The notes under the pieces were generated by a model. The model did no database searches. It was given only the letters and a program-made list of their open reading frames with translations, and had not been told where the DNA came from. The position numbers and the translations under genes were made by a program. Shown here piece after piece: positions 56,633 through 64,000 of a stretch of DNA of 64,000 bases (position 1 is its first letter; each line of letters opens with the position of its first letter). Origin of the DNA: Pseudomonas sp. PH1b. GTDB lineage: Bacteria > Pseudomonadota > Gammaproteobacteria > Pseudomonadales > Pseudomonadaceae. The stretch lies in contig NZ_AYMU01000002.1 in assembly GCF_000633395.1 (NCBI RefSeq), positions 248,001 through 312,000 on the forward strand, read 5' to 3'.

Positions 56633-57244
56633 ATGAGTGAATCCCCCGATCGTGACGAGCGCCATCTGGCGCGCATGTTGCGCAAAAAAGCCGTGATCGA
56701 TGAGCGCATTGCCAACGCGCCGAATGAATGCGGGCTACTGCTGGTGCTGACCGGCAATGGCAAAGGCAAGAGCAGTTCGGCCTTCGGCATGCTGGCGCGT
56801 TCCATGGGGCATGGCATGCAGTGCGGCGTGGTGCAGTTCATCAAGGGCCGCAACAGCACGGGCGAGGAGTTGTTCTTCCGCCGTTTTCCAGAGCAGGTGC
56901 GGTTTCATGTGATGGGCGAAGGCTTTACCTGGGAAACCCAGGATCGCCAGCGGGATATCGCTGCTGCCGAGGCCGCCTGGGCGGTTTCCAGGGAGCTGTT
57001 GAGCGACCCGGCCATTGGTCTGGTGGTGCTCGATGAGCTGAACATCGCCCTCAAGCACGGCTATCTGGACCTGGATCAGGTGCTCAGTGACCTGCAAGCC
57101 CGTCCGCCCATGCAGCACGTGGTGGTAACCGGGCGCGGCGCCAAGCCGGAAATGATCGAGCTGGCCGATACGGTCACCGAAATGGGGGTGGTCAAGCACG
57201 CCTTCCAGGCTGGCATCAAGGCGCAGAAAGGTGTCGAGCTGTGA
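56633..57244 (+). CDS. cobO: Cob(I)yrinate a,c-diamide adenosyltransferase
   Basis: ATG 56633 (MSESPDRDERHLARM), 203 residues. The Walker A motif LTGNGKGKSSSAFG and LVVLDELNIALKHGYLD fit the CobA/CobO family, and RGAKPEMIELADTVTEM is the C-terminal signature. It adds the adenosyl group to cobalt. First gene behind the riboswitch; no btuB lies in between. Confidence 0.95.
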   Translation: MSESPDRDERHLARMLRKKAVIDERIANAPNECGLLLVLTGNGKGKSSSAFGMLARSMGHGMQCGVVQFIKGRNSTGEELFFRRFPEQVRFHVMGEGFTWETQDRQRDIAAAEAAWAVSRELLSDPAIGLVVLDELNIALKHGYLDLDQVLSDLQARPPMQHVVVTGRGAKPEMIELADTVTEMGVVKHAFQAGIKAQKGVEL

Positions 57245-57254
57245 GTGTGAATTC

Positions 57255-58586
57255 ATGACCGACATTCGTCATTGCCCCGCGGTATTGATTGCCGCACCGG
57301 CCTCCGGCCAGGGCAAGACCACGGTGACCGCAGCCCTGGCTCGCTTGCACCGTAATCAGGGGCGCAAGGTGCGGGTGTTCAAGTGCGGCCCGGACTTTCT
57401 CGATCCGATGATCCTAGAGCGCGCCAGCGGCGCTGCGGTGTACCAGCTGGACATGTGGATGGTTGGCGAGCAGGAAAGCCGGCGCCTGCTCTGGGAGGCT
57501 GCAGGCGAGGCCGACCTGATCCTGATCGAAGGCGTCATGGGACTGTTCGACGGCAGCCCCTCCAGCGCCGACCTGGCACGGCATTTCGGCGTGCCGGTGC
57601 TGGGGGTGATCGACGGCACGGCCATGGCCCAGACCTTTGGCGCCTTGGCCCTGGGATTGGCGCGCTACCAGCCGGACTTGCCGTTCGCCGGAGTGCTGGC
57701 CAATCGGGTCGGCACCTTGCGCCACGCACAGTTGCTTGAGGGCAGTCTCACCGAAGGCTTGCGTTGGTACGGCGCCTTGTCCCGGGAAACCGGGATCGAG
57801 CTGCCGAGTCGTCACCTGGGGCTGGTGCAGGCCAGTGAGCTGAATGACCTGGACCTGCGCCTGGATGCTGCCGCCGAGGCCCTGGCTGGCAGCTGCGAAG
57901 TGGCGCTGCCGCCGGCGGTGGCGTTTGCCCCGCCGCAGCCTGCAGCCTGCGAGCCGTTGCTTGAAGGCGTGCGCATCGCTGTGGCGCGGGATGAGGCGTT
58001 TGCCTTTACCTACGGCGCGAGCCTGGACCTGTTGCGGGCCATGGGCGCGCAATTGAGCTTTTTCTCGCCGATCCACGATCGGCAATTGCCCGAGGCAGAC
58101 AGTTTGTACCTGCCGGGTGGCTACCCCGAGCTGCACCATCTGGCGCTGGCGCAGAACACTCCGATGCTGGAGGCCATCCGCGCTCACCATGGCGCTGGCA
58201 AGCCATTGCTCGCCGAGTGTGGCGGCATGCTGTACCTGCTGGATGGCCTGACCGACGTCGAGGGCCAGCGTGCGCAGTTGCTCGGCTTGCTGCCCGGTGA
58301 GGCGGTGATGCAGAAGCGCCTGGCTGCCCTGGCCCTGCAGGCAGTGGAGCTGCCGGAGGGTAGCTTGCGTGGTCACACCTATCACCATTCACTGACCAGT
58401 ACCGAGCTTGAGCCCATAGCCCGGGGCCTGAGCCCCAACGGTGGCCGCGGCGCGGAAGCGGTGTACCGCAACGGGCGGATGACCGCCTCTTATGTGCACT
58501 TCTACTTCCCGTCCAATCCGGCGGCGGTGGCGGCGCTGTTCCTGCCCGACGGGGCTGTCGGTGCTGAGGGTGTCGCGGGTGACTGA
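57255..58586 (+). CDS. cobB: Cobyrinate a,c-diamide synthase
   Basis: ATG 57255 (MTDIRHCPAVLIAAP), 443 residues. N-terminal dethiobiotin-synthetase-like ATPase (APASGQGKTTVTAALARL, KCGPDFLDP) and C-terminal glutamine amidotransferase with the nucleophile Cys in LAECGGMLYL. It amidates the a and c side chains of cobyrinate. The bluB start overlaps its end by eight bases. Confidence 0.95.
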   Translation: MTDIRHCPAVLIAAPASGQGKTTVTAALARLHRNQGRKVRVFKCGPDFLDPMILERASGAAVYQLDMWMVGEQESRRLLWEAAGEADLILIEGVMGLFDGSPSSADLARHFGVPVLGVIDGTAMAQTFGALALGLARYQPDLPFAGVLANRVGTLRHAQLLEGSLTEGLRWYGALSRETGIELPSRHLGLVQASELNDLDLRLDAAAEALAGSCEVALPPAVAFAPPQPAACEPLLEGVRIAVARDEAFAFTYGASLDLLRAMGAQLSFFSPIHDRQLPEADSLYLPGGYPELHHLALAQNTPMLEAIRAHHGAGKPLLAECGGMLYLLDGLTDVEGQRAQLLGLLPGEAVMQKRLAALALQAVELPEGSLRGHTYHHSLTSTELEPIARGLSPNGGRGAEAVYRNGRMTASYVHFYFPSNPAAVAALFLPDGAVGAEGVAGD

Positions 58587-59229
58587 TCAGGCTTTTTCTG
58601 CGGCCGAGCGCGACGCGGTCTACCGCGCCATTGCCGAGCGGCGCGACATGCGTCACTTCGCCGGCGGCAGTGTCGAGCCGGCGCTGTTGCAGCGCCTGCT
58701 GGAAGCGGCGCACCAGGCACCGAGTGTTGGCCTGATGCAGCCCTGGCGCTTTATCCGTATCACTGACCCTGAGCTGCGAGGGCGGATCCAGCGGCTGGTG
58801 GAGGAGGAGCGGGTGCGCACCGCCGAGGCGCTGGGCGAGCGTTCCGACGAGTTCATGAAGCTCAAGGTCGAGGGCATCAATGACTGCGCCGAGGTCCTGG
58901 TAGCGGCATTGATGGACGGGCGTGAACGGCATGTGTTCGGCCGCCGGACCCTGCCGGAAATGGATCTGGCCTCATTGTCCTGCGCCATTCAGAACCTCTG
59001 GCTGGCTGCGCGCAGCGAAGGCCTAGGCATGGGCTGGGTGTCGCTGTTCGAGCCCCAGGCCCTGGCCGAGCTGCTGGGGTTGCCGGCCGGTGCCAAGCCT
59101 GTGGCGGTATTGTGCCTGGGGCCGGTCACCGAGTTTTACCCGGCACCGATGCTGGCGCTGCAAGGCTGGGCGCAGCCACGGCCGTTGACTGAGTTGTTGT
59201 ATGAGAATTACTGGGGAGTGAGTCAATGA
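58579..59229 (+). CDS. bluB: BluB 5,6-dimethylbenzimidazole synthase
   Basis: GTG start at 58579 with GAGGG upstream, overlapping cobB; 216 residues. A nitroreductase-like fold: [10 protein letters not shown] for FMN phosphate, [12 protein letters not shown] and [12 protein letters not shown]. BluB uses oxygen to cut reduced FMN and makes the lower ligand DMB. Its presence shows that the cell can make DMB aerobically. Its stop overlaps the cobD start (ATGA). Confidence 0.92.
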   Translation: MTDQAFSAAERDAVYRAIAERRDMRHFAGGSVEPALLQRLLEAAHQAPSVGLMQPWRFIRITDPELRGRIQRLVEEERVRTAEALGERSDEFMKLKVEGINDCAEVLVAALMDGRERHVFGRRTLPEMDLASLSCAIQNLWLAARSEGLGMGWVSLFEPQALAELLGLPAGAKPVAVLCLGPVTEFYPAPMLALQGWAQPRPLTELLYENYWGVSQ

Positions 59230-60134
59230 GTGTGGCGTTGCTGAGTGTCGCCGGGGTGGCGCTGGATGCGCTGCTGGGCGAACCCAAGCGCTGGCATCCG
59301 CTGGTGGCGTTCGGCCGAGTGGCGGATCGTATCGAGCAACGTTTCAACGCTGCCGGCCGTGGCTGGCGCAGCCACGGAGTGACCGCCTGGGTCCTCGCGG
59401 TGCTGCCCTTGACCCTGCTGGCGACGGCACTCTCCTGGCTGCCCTACATCGGTTGGCTGGTCGAGGTCCTGGCGCTGTACTGCGCCCTGGGATTGCGCAG
59501 TCTCGGCGAGCACGTCGAGCCTGTGGCCCAGGCCTTGCGCAGTGACGATCTGGATGAGGCTCGGCGGCGAGTGGGGTTTCTGGTGAGCCGCCAGACCAGT
59601 GAACTGGACAGCACTGAGGTGGCCCGTGCGGCCACCGAGTCGGTGCTGGAAAACGGCAGCGACGCTGTGTTTGCCGCCTTGTTCTGGTTTGCCGTGGCCG
59701 GTGCGCCAGGAGTGGTGCTCTATCGTCTGAGCAACACCCTGGATGCGATGTGGGGCTATCGCAACGAGCGTTTCGAGCGCTTCGGCTGGGCGGCGGCGAA
59801 GATCGACGACCTGCTCAACTTCATTCCGGCGCGCCTGGTGGCCCTGACCTACGCCCTGCTGGGCAAGACCCGCCTGGCATTCAAGTGCTGGCGCCGCCAG
59901 GGGCCGACCTGGGACAGCCCGAATGCCGGTCCGGTGATGGCCGCCGGCGCGGGCGCCCTGGGCGTGGAACTGGGTGGCGCGGCGATCTATCACGGTGAGC
60001 TGCATCAGCGTCCGCCCTTGGGCGAAGGCGAGCCGGCAAGTGCCGGTTCCATCGATCGCGGTTGGCAATTGGTGCAACGGGGTGTGTGGCTGTGGCTGCT
60101 GATTCTTTGCCTGGGGGCTGAGCTTTATGCTTGA
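59226..60134 (+). CDS. cobD: Adenosylcobinamide-phosphate synthase (CobD/CbiB)
   Basis: 302 residues, integral membrane protein with about five helices. Signature motifs [39 protein letters not shown] and [18 protein letters not shown]. It joins aminopropanol phosphate to adenosylcobyrate. Overlaps bluB by four bases and cobC by eight, so it is translationally coupled on both sides. Called cbiB in enterobacteria. Confidence 0.94.
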   Translation: MSVALLSVAGVALDALLGEPKRWHPLVAFGRVADRIEQRFNAAGRGWRSHGVTAWVLAVLPLTLLATALSWLPYIGWLVEVLALYCALGLRSLGEHVEPVAQALRSDDLDEARRRVGFLVSRQTSELDSTEVARAATESVLENGSDAVFAALFWFAVAGAPGVVLYRLSNTLDAMWGYRNERFERFGWAAAKIDDLLNFIPARLVALTYALLGKTRLAFKCWRRQGPTWDSPNAGPVMAAGAGALGVELGGAAIYHGELHQRPPLGEGEPASAGSIDRGWQLVQRGVWLWLLILCLGAELYA

Positions 60135-61119
60135 ACACGGTGGAAGGTTGCGCAAGGCGGCCCGGGAGTACGGGATCGCCGAAGAGGCCTGGCTGGACCT
60201 GTCCAGCGGACTGGCGCCCTGGCCCTTTCCGCTGCCGGCCATTCCCTTGCGTGCCTGGGCGCGCCTGCCGGAAACCGATGACGGGCTCGAGCAGGCGGCT
60301 TGTGCCTATTACGGTGCCAGCGAAGTCTTGCCGGTGGCCGGTTCCCAGGCGGCCATCCAATTGCTGCCGCGCCTGCGGCGCACGGGCAAGGTCGGGGTGC
60401 TGTCGCCCTGTTACGCCGAGCATGCCGAGGCCTGGCGCCGCAGCGGTTATCGGGTGCGCGAAGTACTGGAACAGGAAGTGGACTTCTTTCTCGACAGCCT
60501 CGATGTGCTGGTGGTGGTCAACCCCAACAATCCCACGGGCCTGAGCCTGACGCCGGAACGCCTGCTGGACTGGCATGCCCGGCTGGCCCAGCGCGGTGGC
60601 TGGCTGGTGGTGGATGAAGCCTTTATGGACAACACGCGGGACCTGAGCCTGGCCCGGCACGCCCATCAGGTGGGGCTGATCGTGCTGCGCTCGTTCGGCA
60701 AGTTCTTTGGCCTGGCCGGTGTGCGCCTGGGGTTTGTCCTGGCTGAGCGTCGACTGCTCAAGTTGCTGGCCGAGCAGGTCGGGCCCTGGGCGGTCAGCGG
60801 GCCCACCCGGGTGGTGGGACAGGCCTGCCTGCGGGACGTCGAAGGGCATGCCCGGCAACGGCTGCGCAGCGAGGCGGCGAGTCAGCGGCTGGTGGAAGTC
60901 CTCGACCGTCATGGGTTCAAGCCCCAGGGCGGTTGCGCACTGTTCCAATGGCTGATCACGGCCGAGGCCGAAGGCCTATACCAATTCATGGCGCGGCGCG
61001 GCATTCTCCTGCGGCTGTTCCCCCACAACAGCAGCCTGCGTTTCGGCCTGCCCGCCGACGAGGCTGACTGGGCGCGCCTGGAGCAGGCATTGCAGGCCTA
61101 TCGCAAGGACCACCCATGA
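60127..61119 (+). CDS. cobC: Threonine-phosphate decarboxylase (CobC)
   Basis: 330 residues of the class I/II aminotransferase fold. PLP lysine in [28 protein letters not shown] and [10 protein letters not shown]. It makes (R)-1-amino-2-propanol phosphate for the nucleotide loop. The name cobC follows Pseudomonas usage; Salmonella calls the enzyme CobD. Coupled to cobQ by ATGA. Confidence 0.92.
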   Translation: MLEHGGRLRKAAREYGIAEEAWLDLSSGLAPWPFPLPAIPLRAWARLPETDDGLEQAACAYYGASEVLPVAGSQAAIQLLPRLRRTGKVGVLSPCYAEHAEAWRRSGYRVREVLEQEVDFFLDSLDVLVVVNPNNPTGLSLTPERLLDWHARLAQRGGWLVVDEAFMDNTRDLSLARHAHQVGLIVLRSFGKFFGLAGVRLGFVLAERRLLKLLAEQVGPWAVSGPTRVVGQACLRDVEGHARQRLRSEAASQRLVEVLDRHGFKPQGGCALFQWLITAEAEGLYQFMARRGILLRLFPHNSSLRFGLPADEADWARLEQALQAYRKDHP

Positions 61120-62567
61120 CTACGCTGATGGTGCAGGGCACCACTTCGGATGCGGGCAAGAGCACGCTGGTCACCGCGCTGTGTCGCTGGCTGCTGCGCC
61201 AGGGCGTAAGAGTGGTGCCGTTCAAGCCGCAGAACATGGCGCTCAACAGCGCCGTGACGGCAGATGGCGGCGAGATCGGCCGGGCCCAGGCGGTCCAGGC
61301 CCAGGCGGCCAACCTGGCCCCGCACACCGATATGAACCCGGTGCTGCTCAAGCCCAATAGCGACACCGGTTCCCAGGTCATCATCCATGGACGTGCGGTT
61401 ACCAGCATGAACGCGGTGGCCTATCACGACTACAAAGCCATTGCCATGCAGGCCGTGCTGGCCTCCCACGAGCGCTTGCGGGACGCTTATCAGGTGGTGA
61501 TGGTGGAAGGCGCCGGTTCGCCGGCGGAGATCAATCTGCGGGCCGGTGATATCGCCAACATGGGCTTTGCCGAGGCGGTGGATTGCCCGGTACTGCTGAT
61601 CGCCGATATCAATCGCGGTGGCGTGTTCGCCCATCTGGTGGGCACCCTGGAACTGCTGTCCGCCAGTGAGCAGGCTCGGGTCAAGGGCTTCATCATCAAC
61701 CGCTTTCGTGGCGACCTGGCCCTGCTGCAACCGGGGCTGGACTGGCTGGAAGCGCGCACCGGCAAGCCGGTGATCGGTGTGCTGCCCTATGTCATGGACT
61801 TGCACCTGGAGGCCGAGGACGGCATCGACCAGCGCCAGGCCGACAAGGTCGAGCAACTGCTCAAGGTGGTGGTGCCAGTGCTGCCGCGGATCAGCAACCA
61901 CACGGACTTCGACCCACTGCGCCTGCATCCCCAGGTCGACCTGCAGTTCATCGGTCCCGGGCAGCCAATCCCCTCTGCGGACCTGATCATTCTGCCCGGT
62001 TCGAAAAGCGTGCGTGCCGACCTCGACTACCTGCGGGCCAACGGCTGGGACCGGGCGATTGCCCGGCACTTGCGCTATGGCGGCAAGCTGTTGGGGATCT
62101 GTGGTGGCCTGCAGATGCTCGGTGAGCAATTGCACGATCCTTTGGGGTTGGAAGGTGCCGCTGGCTCCAGCCCCGGCCTGGGCTTGCTGGCTTTCGAAAC
62201 CGTGCTCGAAGAACAGAAGCAACTGCGCAATGTCAGTGGGCGCCTGAGCTTGGAGAATGCCGCGATCAGCGGTTATGAAATCCATGCCGGTGTGACCCGG
62301 GGGGCGGCCCTGGAACGGGCCGCCGTGCAGTTGGACGATGGTCGCAGCGACGGCGCCTGCAGTCTCGATGGGCAGATTCTCGGCACCTACCTGCACGGTC
62401 TGTTCGAGACGCCGGCCGCCTGTGGCGCGCTGTTGCGCTGGGCTGGTCTGCAGCAGGTGCAGGAAGTGGATTACCACGCCTTGCGTGAACGTGACATCGA
62501 ACGGCTGGCGGACCTGGTGGAGCGTCACCTGGACACCGGCGCGCTGCGTCAGCTCTGCGGCCTGTAG
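61116..62567 (+). CDS. cobQ: Cobyric acid synthase
   Basis: 483 residues. The N-terminal ATPase domain [18 protein letters not shown] and [12 protein letters not shown] leads to a class I glutamine amidotransferase domain with Cys in [10 protein letters not shown] and His in TYLHGLFE. It amidates the b, d, e and g side chains of adenosylcobyrinate diamide. 34 bases separate it from cobP, the only clear gap in the operon after cobO. Confidence 0.95.
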   Translation: MTTLMVQGTTSDAGKSTLVTALCRWLLRQGVRVVPFKPQNMALNSAVTADGGEIGRAQAVQAQAANLAPHTDMNPVLLKPNSDTGSQVIIHGRAVTSMNAVAYHDYKAIAMQAVLASHERLRDAYQVVMVEGAGSPAEINLRAGDIANMGFAEAVDCPVLLIADINRGGVFAHLVGTLELLSASEQARVKGFIINRFRGDLALLQPGLDWLEARTGKPVIGVLPYVMDLHLEAEDGIDQRQADKVEQLLKVVVPVLPRISNHTDFDPLRLHPQVDLQFIGPGQPIPSADLIILPGSKSVRADLDYLRANGWDRAIARHLRYGGKLLGICGGLQMLGEQLHDPLGLEGAAGSSPGLGLLAFETVLEEQKQLRNVSGRLSLENAAISGYEIHAGVTRGAALERAAVQLDDGRSDGACSLDGQILGTYLHGLFETPAACGALLRWAGLQQVQEVDYHALRERDIERLADLVERHLDTGALRQLCGL

Positions 62568-62601
62568 GTCCGGTCGACCATTTTTTCAAAGGTGCCCAAG
62601 C

Positions 62602-63123
62602 ATGTTGCAACTGATTCTCGGCGGTGCCCGTTCCGGGAAAAGCCGCCTGGCTGAAAAGCTCGCCGGCGACAGTGCTCTGGCGGTGACCTACATCGCCACT
62701 AGCCAGCCGCTGGATGGCGAGATGAATCAACGTATCGTTCATCACCGTGAGCGTCGCCCGGCACACTGGGGGTTGATCGAAGAACCGTTGGAACTGGCCC
62801 GGGTGCTGCAGCAGGCGGCCAGCGTCGAACGTTGCCTGCTGGTGGATTGCCTGACCCTGTGGCTGACCAACCTGCTGATGCTCGAAGACGAAGCTCGTCT
62901 GGCGGCGGAACGCCAAGCCTTGTTGCAGTGCCTGGAAACCTTGCCGGGCGAGATCATTTTTGTCAGCAATGAAACCGGAATGGGCGTTGTGCCCCTGGGC
63001 GAATTGACTCGCCGCTATGTGGATGAAGCCGGCTGGCTGCATCAAGCCCTGGCCGAGCGCTGTCAGCGAGTGGTGCTGACGGTGGCGGGCCTGCCCCTGA
63101 CTTTGAAAGGAACCGCGTTATGA
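62602..63123 (+). CDS. cobP: Adenosylcobinamide kinase / guanylyltransferase
   Basis: 173 residues from ATG 62602. The P-loop [15 protein letters not shown], the guanylylated His region IVHHRERRP and [13 protein letters not shown] followed by [20 protein letters not shown] are typical. It phosphorylates adenosylcobinamide and activates it with GTP. Called CobU in Salmonella. ATGA overlap with cobT. Confidence 0.94.
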   Translation: MLQLILGGARSGKSRLAEKLAGDSALAVTYIATSQPLDGEMNQRIVHHRERRPAHWGLIEEPLELARVLQQAASVERCLLVDCLTLWLTNLLMLEDEARLAAERQALLQCLETLPGEIIFVSNETGMGVVPLGELTRRYVDEAGWLHQALAERCQRVVLTVAGLPLTLKGTAL

Positions 63124-64000
63124 GTAACTCCTGGTGGCTGAACCCGTGCAAGGCGATCGACACCCAGGTGGTCGAGCAGGCGCTGGCCCGGCAGCAGCAA
63201 TTGACCAAGCCGGCCGGTTCCCTGGGGCGACTGGAGCCACTGGCGGTGCAACTGGCGGGCTTGCAAGGGCGACTCAAGCCCAGTCTCGATTCCGTGTGGA
63301 TCGGGATTTTTGCCGGTGATCATGGCGTGGTGGCCGAAGGTGTTTCCGCCTACCCGCAAGAAGTGACCGGGCAGATGCTGCTGAACTTTGTCAGTGGCGG
63401 TGCGGCGATCAGCGTGTTGGCCCGGCAATTGGGGGCAGCGTTGGAGGTGGTGGACCTGGGAACGGTGACGCCTGGGTTGAGCTTGCCCGGTGTGCGGCAC
63501 TTGGACCTGGGAGCCGGCACGCAGAATTTTGTCCAGGGTCCGGCCATGACCCGGGCCCAGGGAGAGCTGGCATTGCAGGCCGGTCGCGACAGCGTGCTAC
63601 GGGCTCGCGCGCAGGGGGCACAATTGTTTATCGGCGGTGAAATGGGCATCGGCAACACCACGGCTGCCAGTGCCATCGCCTGTGCCTTGCTGGATATCCC
63701 CGTGGTGCAACTGGCCGGGCCCGGCACCGGGTTGAATGCCGAAGGGGTCAGTCGCAAGGCCCAGGTGATCGAGCGCGCCCTGGCAGTGCATGCCGCTTCC
63801 CGTGGCGATGCCTTGCAGACCCTGTTCAGCCTCGGCGGTTTTGAAGTGGCCGCATTGGCGGGGGCTTATCTGGCCTGCGCCCAGGAGGGGATCGCGGTAC
63901 TGGTGGATGGTTTTATCTGCAGCGTCGCGGCGCTGGTGGCGGTACGCCTGAATCCGGCCTGTCGTCCATGGCTGCTGTTCGCCCACCAAGGCGCCGAGCC
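63120..64000 (+). CDS. cobT: Nicotinate-nucleotide:DMB phosphoribosyltransferase (cut by window end)
   Basis: 293 codons are visible and the frame is still open at the end. The family pattern is clear: [55 protein letters not shown] and [16 protein letters not shown]. It makes alpha-ribazole phosphate from DMB supplied by BluB. The catalytic Glu lies in the C-terminal part outside the window. Named CobU in P. denitrificans nomenclature. Confidence 0.93.
   Translation, partial: MSNSWWLNPCKAIDTQVVEQALARQQQLTKPAGSLGRLEPLAVQLAGLQGRLKPSLDSVWIGIFAGDHGVVAEGVSAYPQEVTGQMLLNFVSGGAAISVLARQLGAALEVVDLGTVTPGLSLPGVRHLDLGAGTQNFVQGPAMTRAQGELALQAGRDSVLRARAQGAQLFIGGEMGIGNTTAASAIACALLDIPVVQLAGPGTGLNAEGVSRKAQVIERALAVHAASRGDALQTLFSLGGFEVAALAGAYLACAQEGIAVLVDGFICSVAALVAVRLNPACRPWLLFAHQGAE

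Overview
The window looks like a chromosome segment of a fluorescent pseudomonad. It is GC-rich and gene-dense. It carries a complete gacS, an oprH-phoP-phoQ operon, sigma-54 flagellar promoters, a cysM-rlmD-relA-mazG run and a riboswitch-controlled cob operon, all in Pseudomonas style. Many blocks match the gene order I remember from P. aeruginosa PAO1, but joined in a different order, as in the P. fluorescens/protegens/chlororaphis complex. The species assignment is inference. I see no prophage, insertion sequence, CRISPR array, rRNA or tRNA. This is core genome, and the most informative novelty lies in regulatory DNA and in a few orphaned gene sets.

Layout. 0-0.4 kb: 3' end of an MFS transporter. 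0.4-8.1 kb: flagellar and chemotaxis genes flgZ, flgN, flgM, flgA (minus strand) and cheV, cheR, flgBCDE (plus strand), with one sigma-28 and two sigma-54 promoters. 8.5-11.4 kb: nrdA, with a long leader and paired NrdR-like and phased DnaA-like boxes but no adjacent nrdB. 12.1-14.5 kb: an RstA/RstB-type two-component pair. 14.5-15.2 kb: pcpS. 15.3-18.2 kb: oprH-phoP-phoQ behind a four-repeat PhoP site. 18.2-22.2 kb: an AraC-type regulator, dctA with a sigma-54 promoter and two upstream palindromes, and a CaiB/BaiF CoA-transferase. 22.2-24.6 kb: sprT, a Yip1-family membrane protein and ttcA. 24.6-28.9 kb: two GT-C glycosyltransferases (one ArnT-like) and an Ais/PmrG-like phosphatase, probably an accessory lipid A/LPS modification locus.

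29.4-33.1 kb: tag-like glycosylase, DUF2069-wrbA-arsC operon, a thioredoxin-like lipoprotein and a small lipoprotein operon. 33.2-39.3 kb: ldhA, gacS and a PirR/PirS-like pair without its TonB receptor. 39.4-45.5 kb: cysM, rlmD, relA, mazG and a DUF2058 gene. 45.5-48.5 kb: a 62-residue conserved-looking protein, a DUF3108 protein, purN and purM. 48.8-52 kb: a DUF2066 protein, an AI-2E/PerM family membrane protein and hda. 52-56 kb: two NlpC/P60 lipoproteins, an O-methyltransferase, a sorbosone-dehydrogenase-like lipoprotein and an unknown protein. 56.3-64 kb: an adenosylcobalamin riboswitch followed by cobO-cobB-bluB-cobD-cobC-cobQ-cobP-cobT (cut by the window end).

Working together: the flagellar block combines motor construction, FlgM checkpoint control and c-di-GMP braking. 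PhoPQ, OprH and the ArnT/Ais locus point to envelope remodelling under low magnesium or cationic peptide stress. NrdA control by nucleotide level (NrdR) and replication initiation (DnaA) sits in the same window as hda, which resets DnaA. The cob genes take cobyrinate to adenosylcobalamin, including aerobic synthesis of the lower ligand by BluB.
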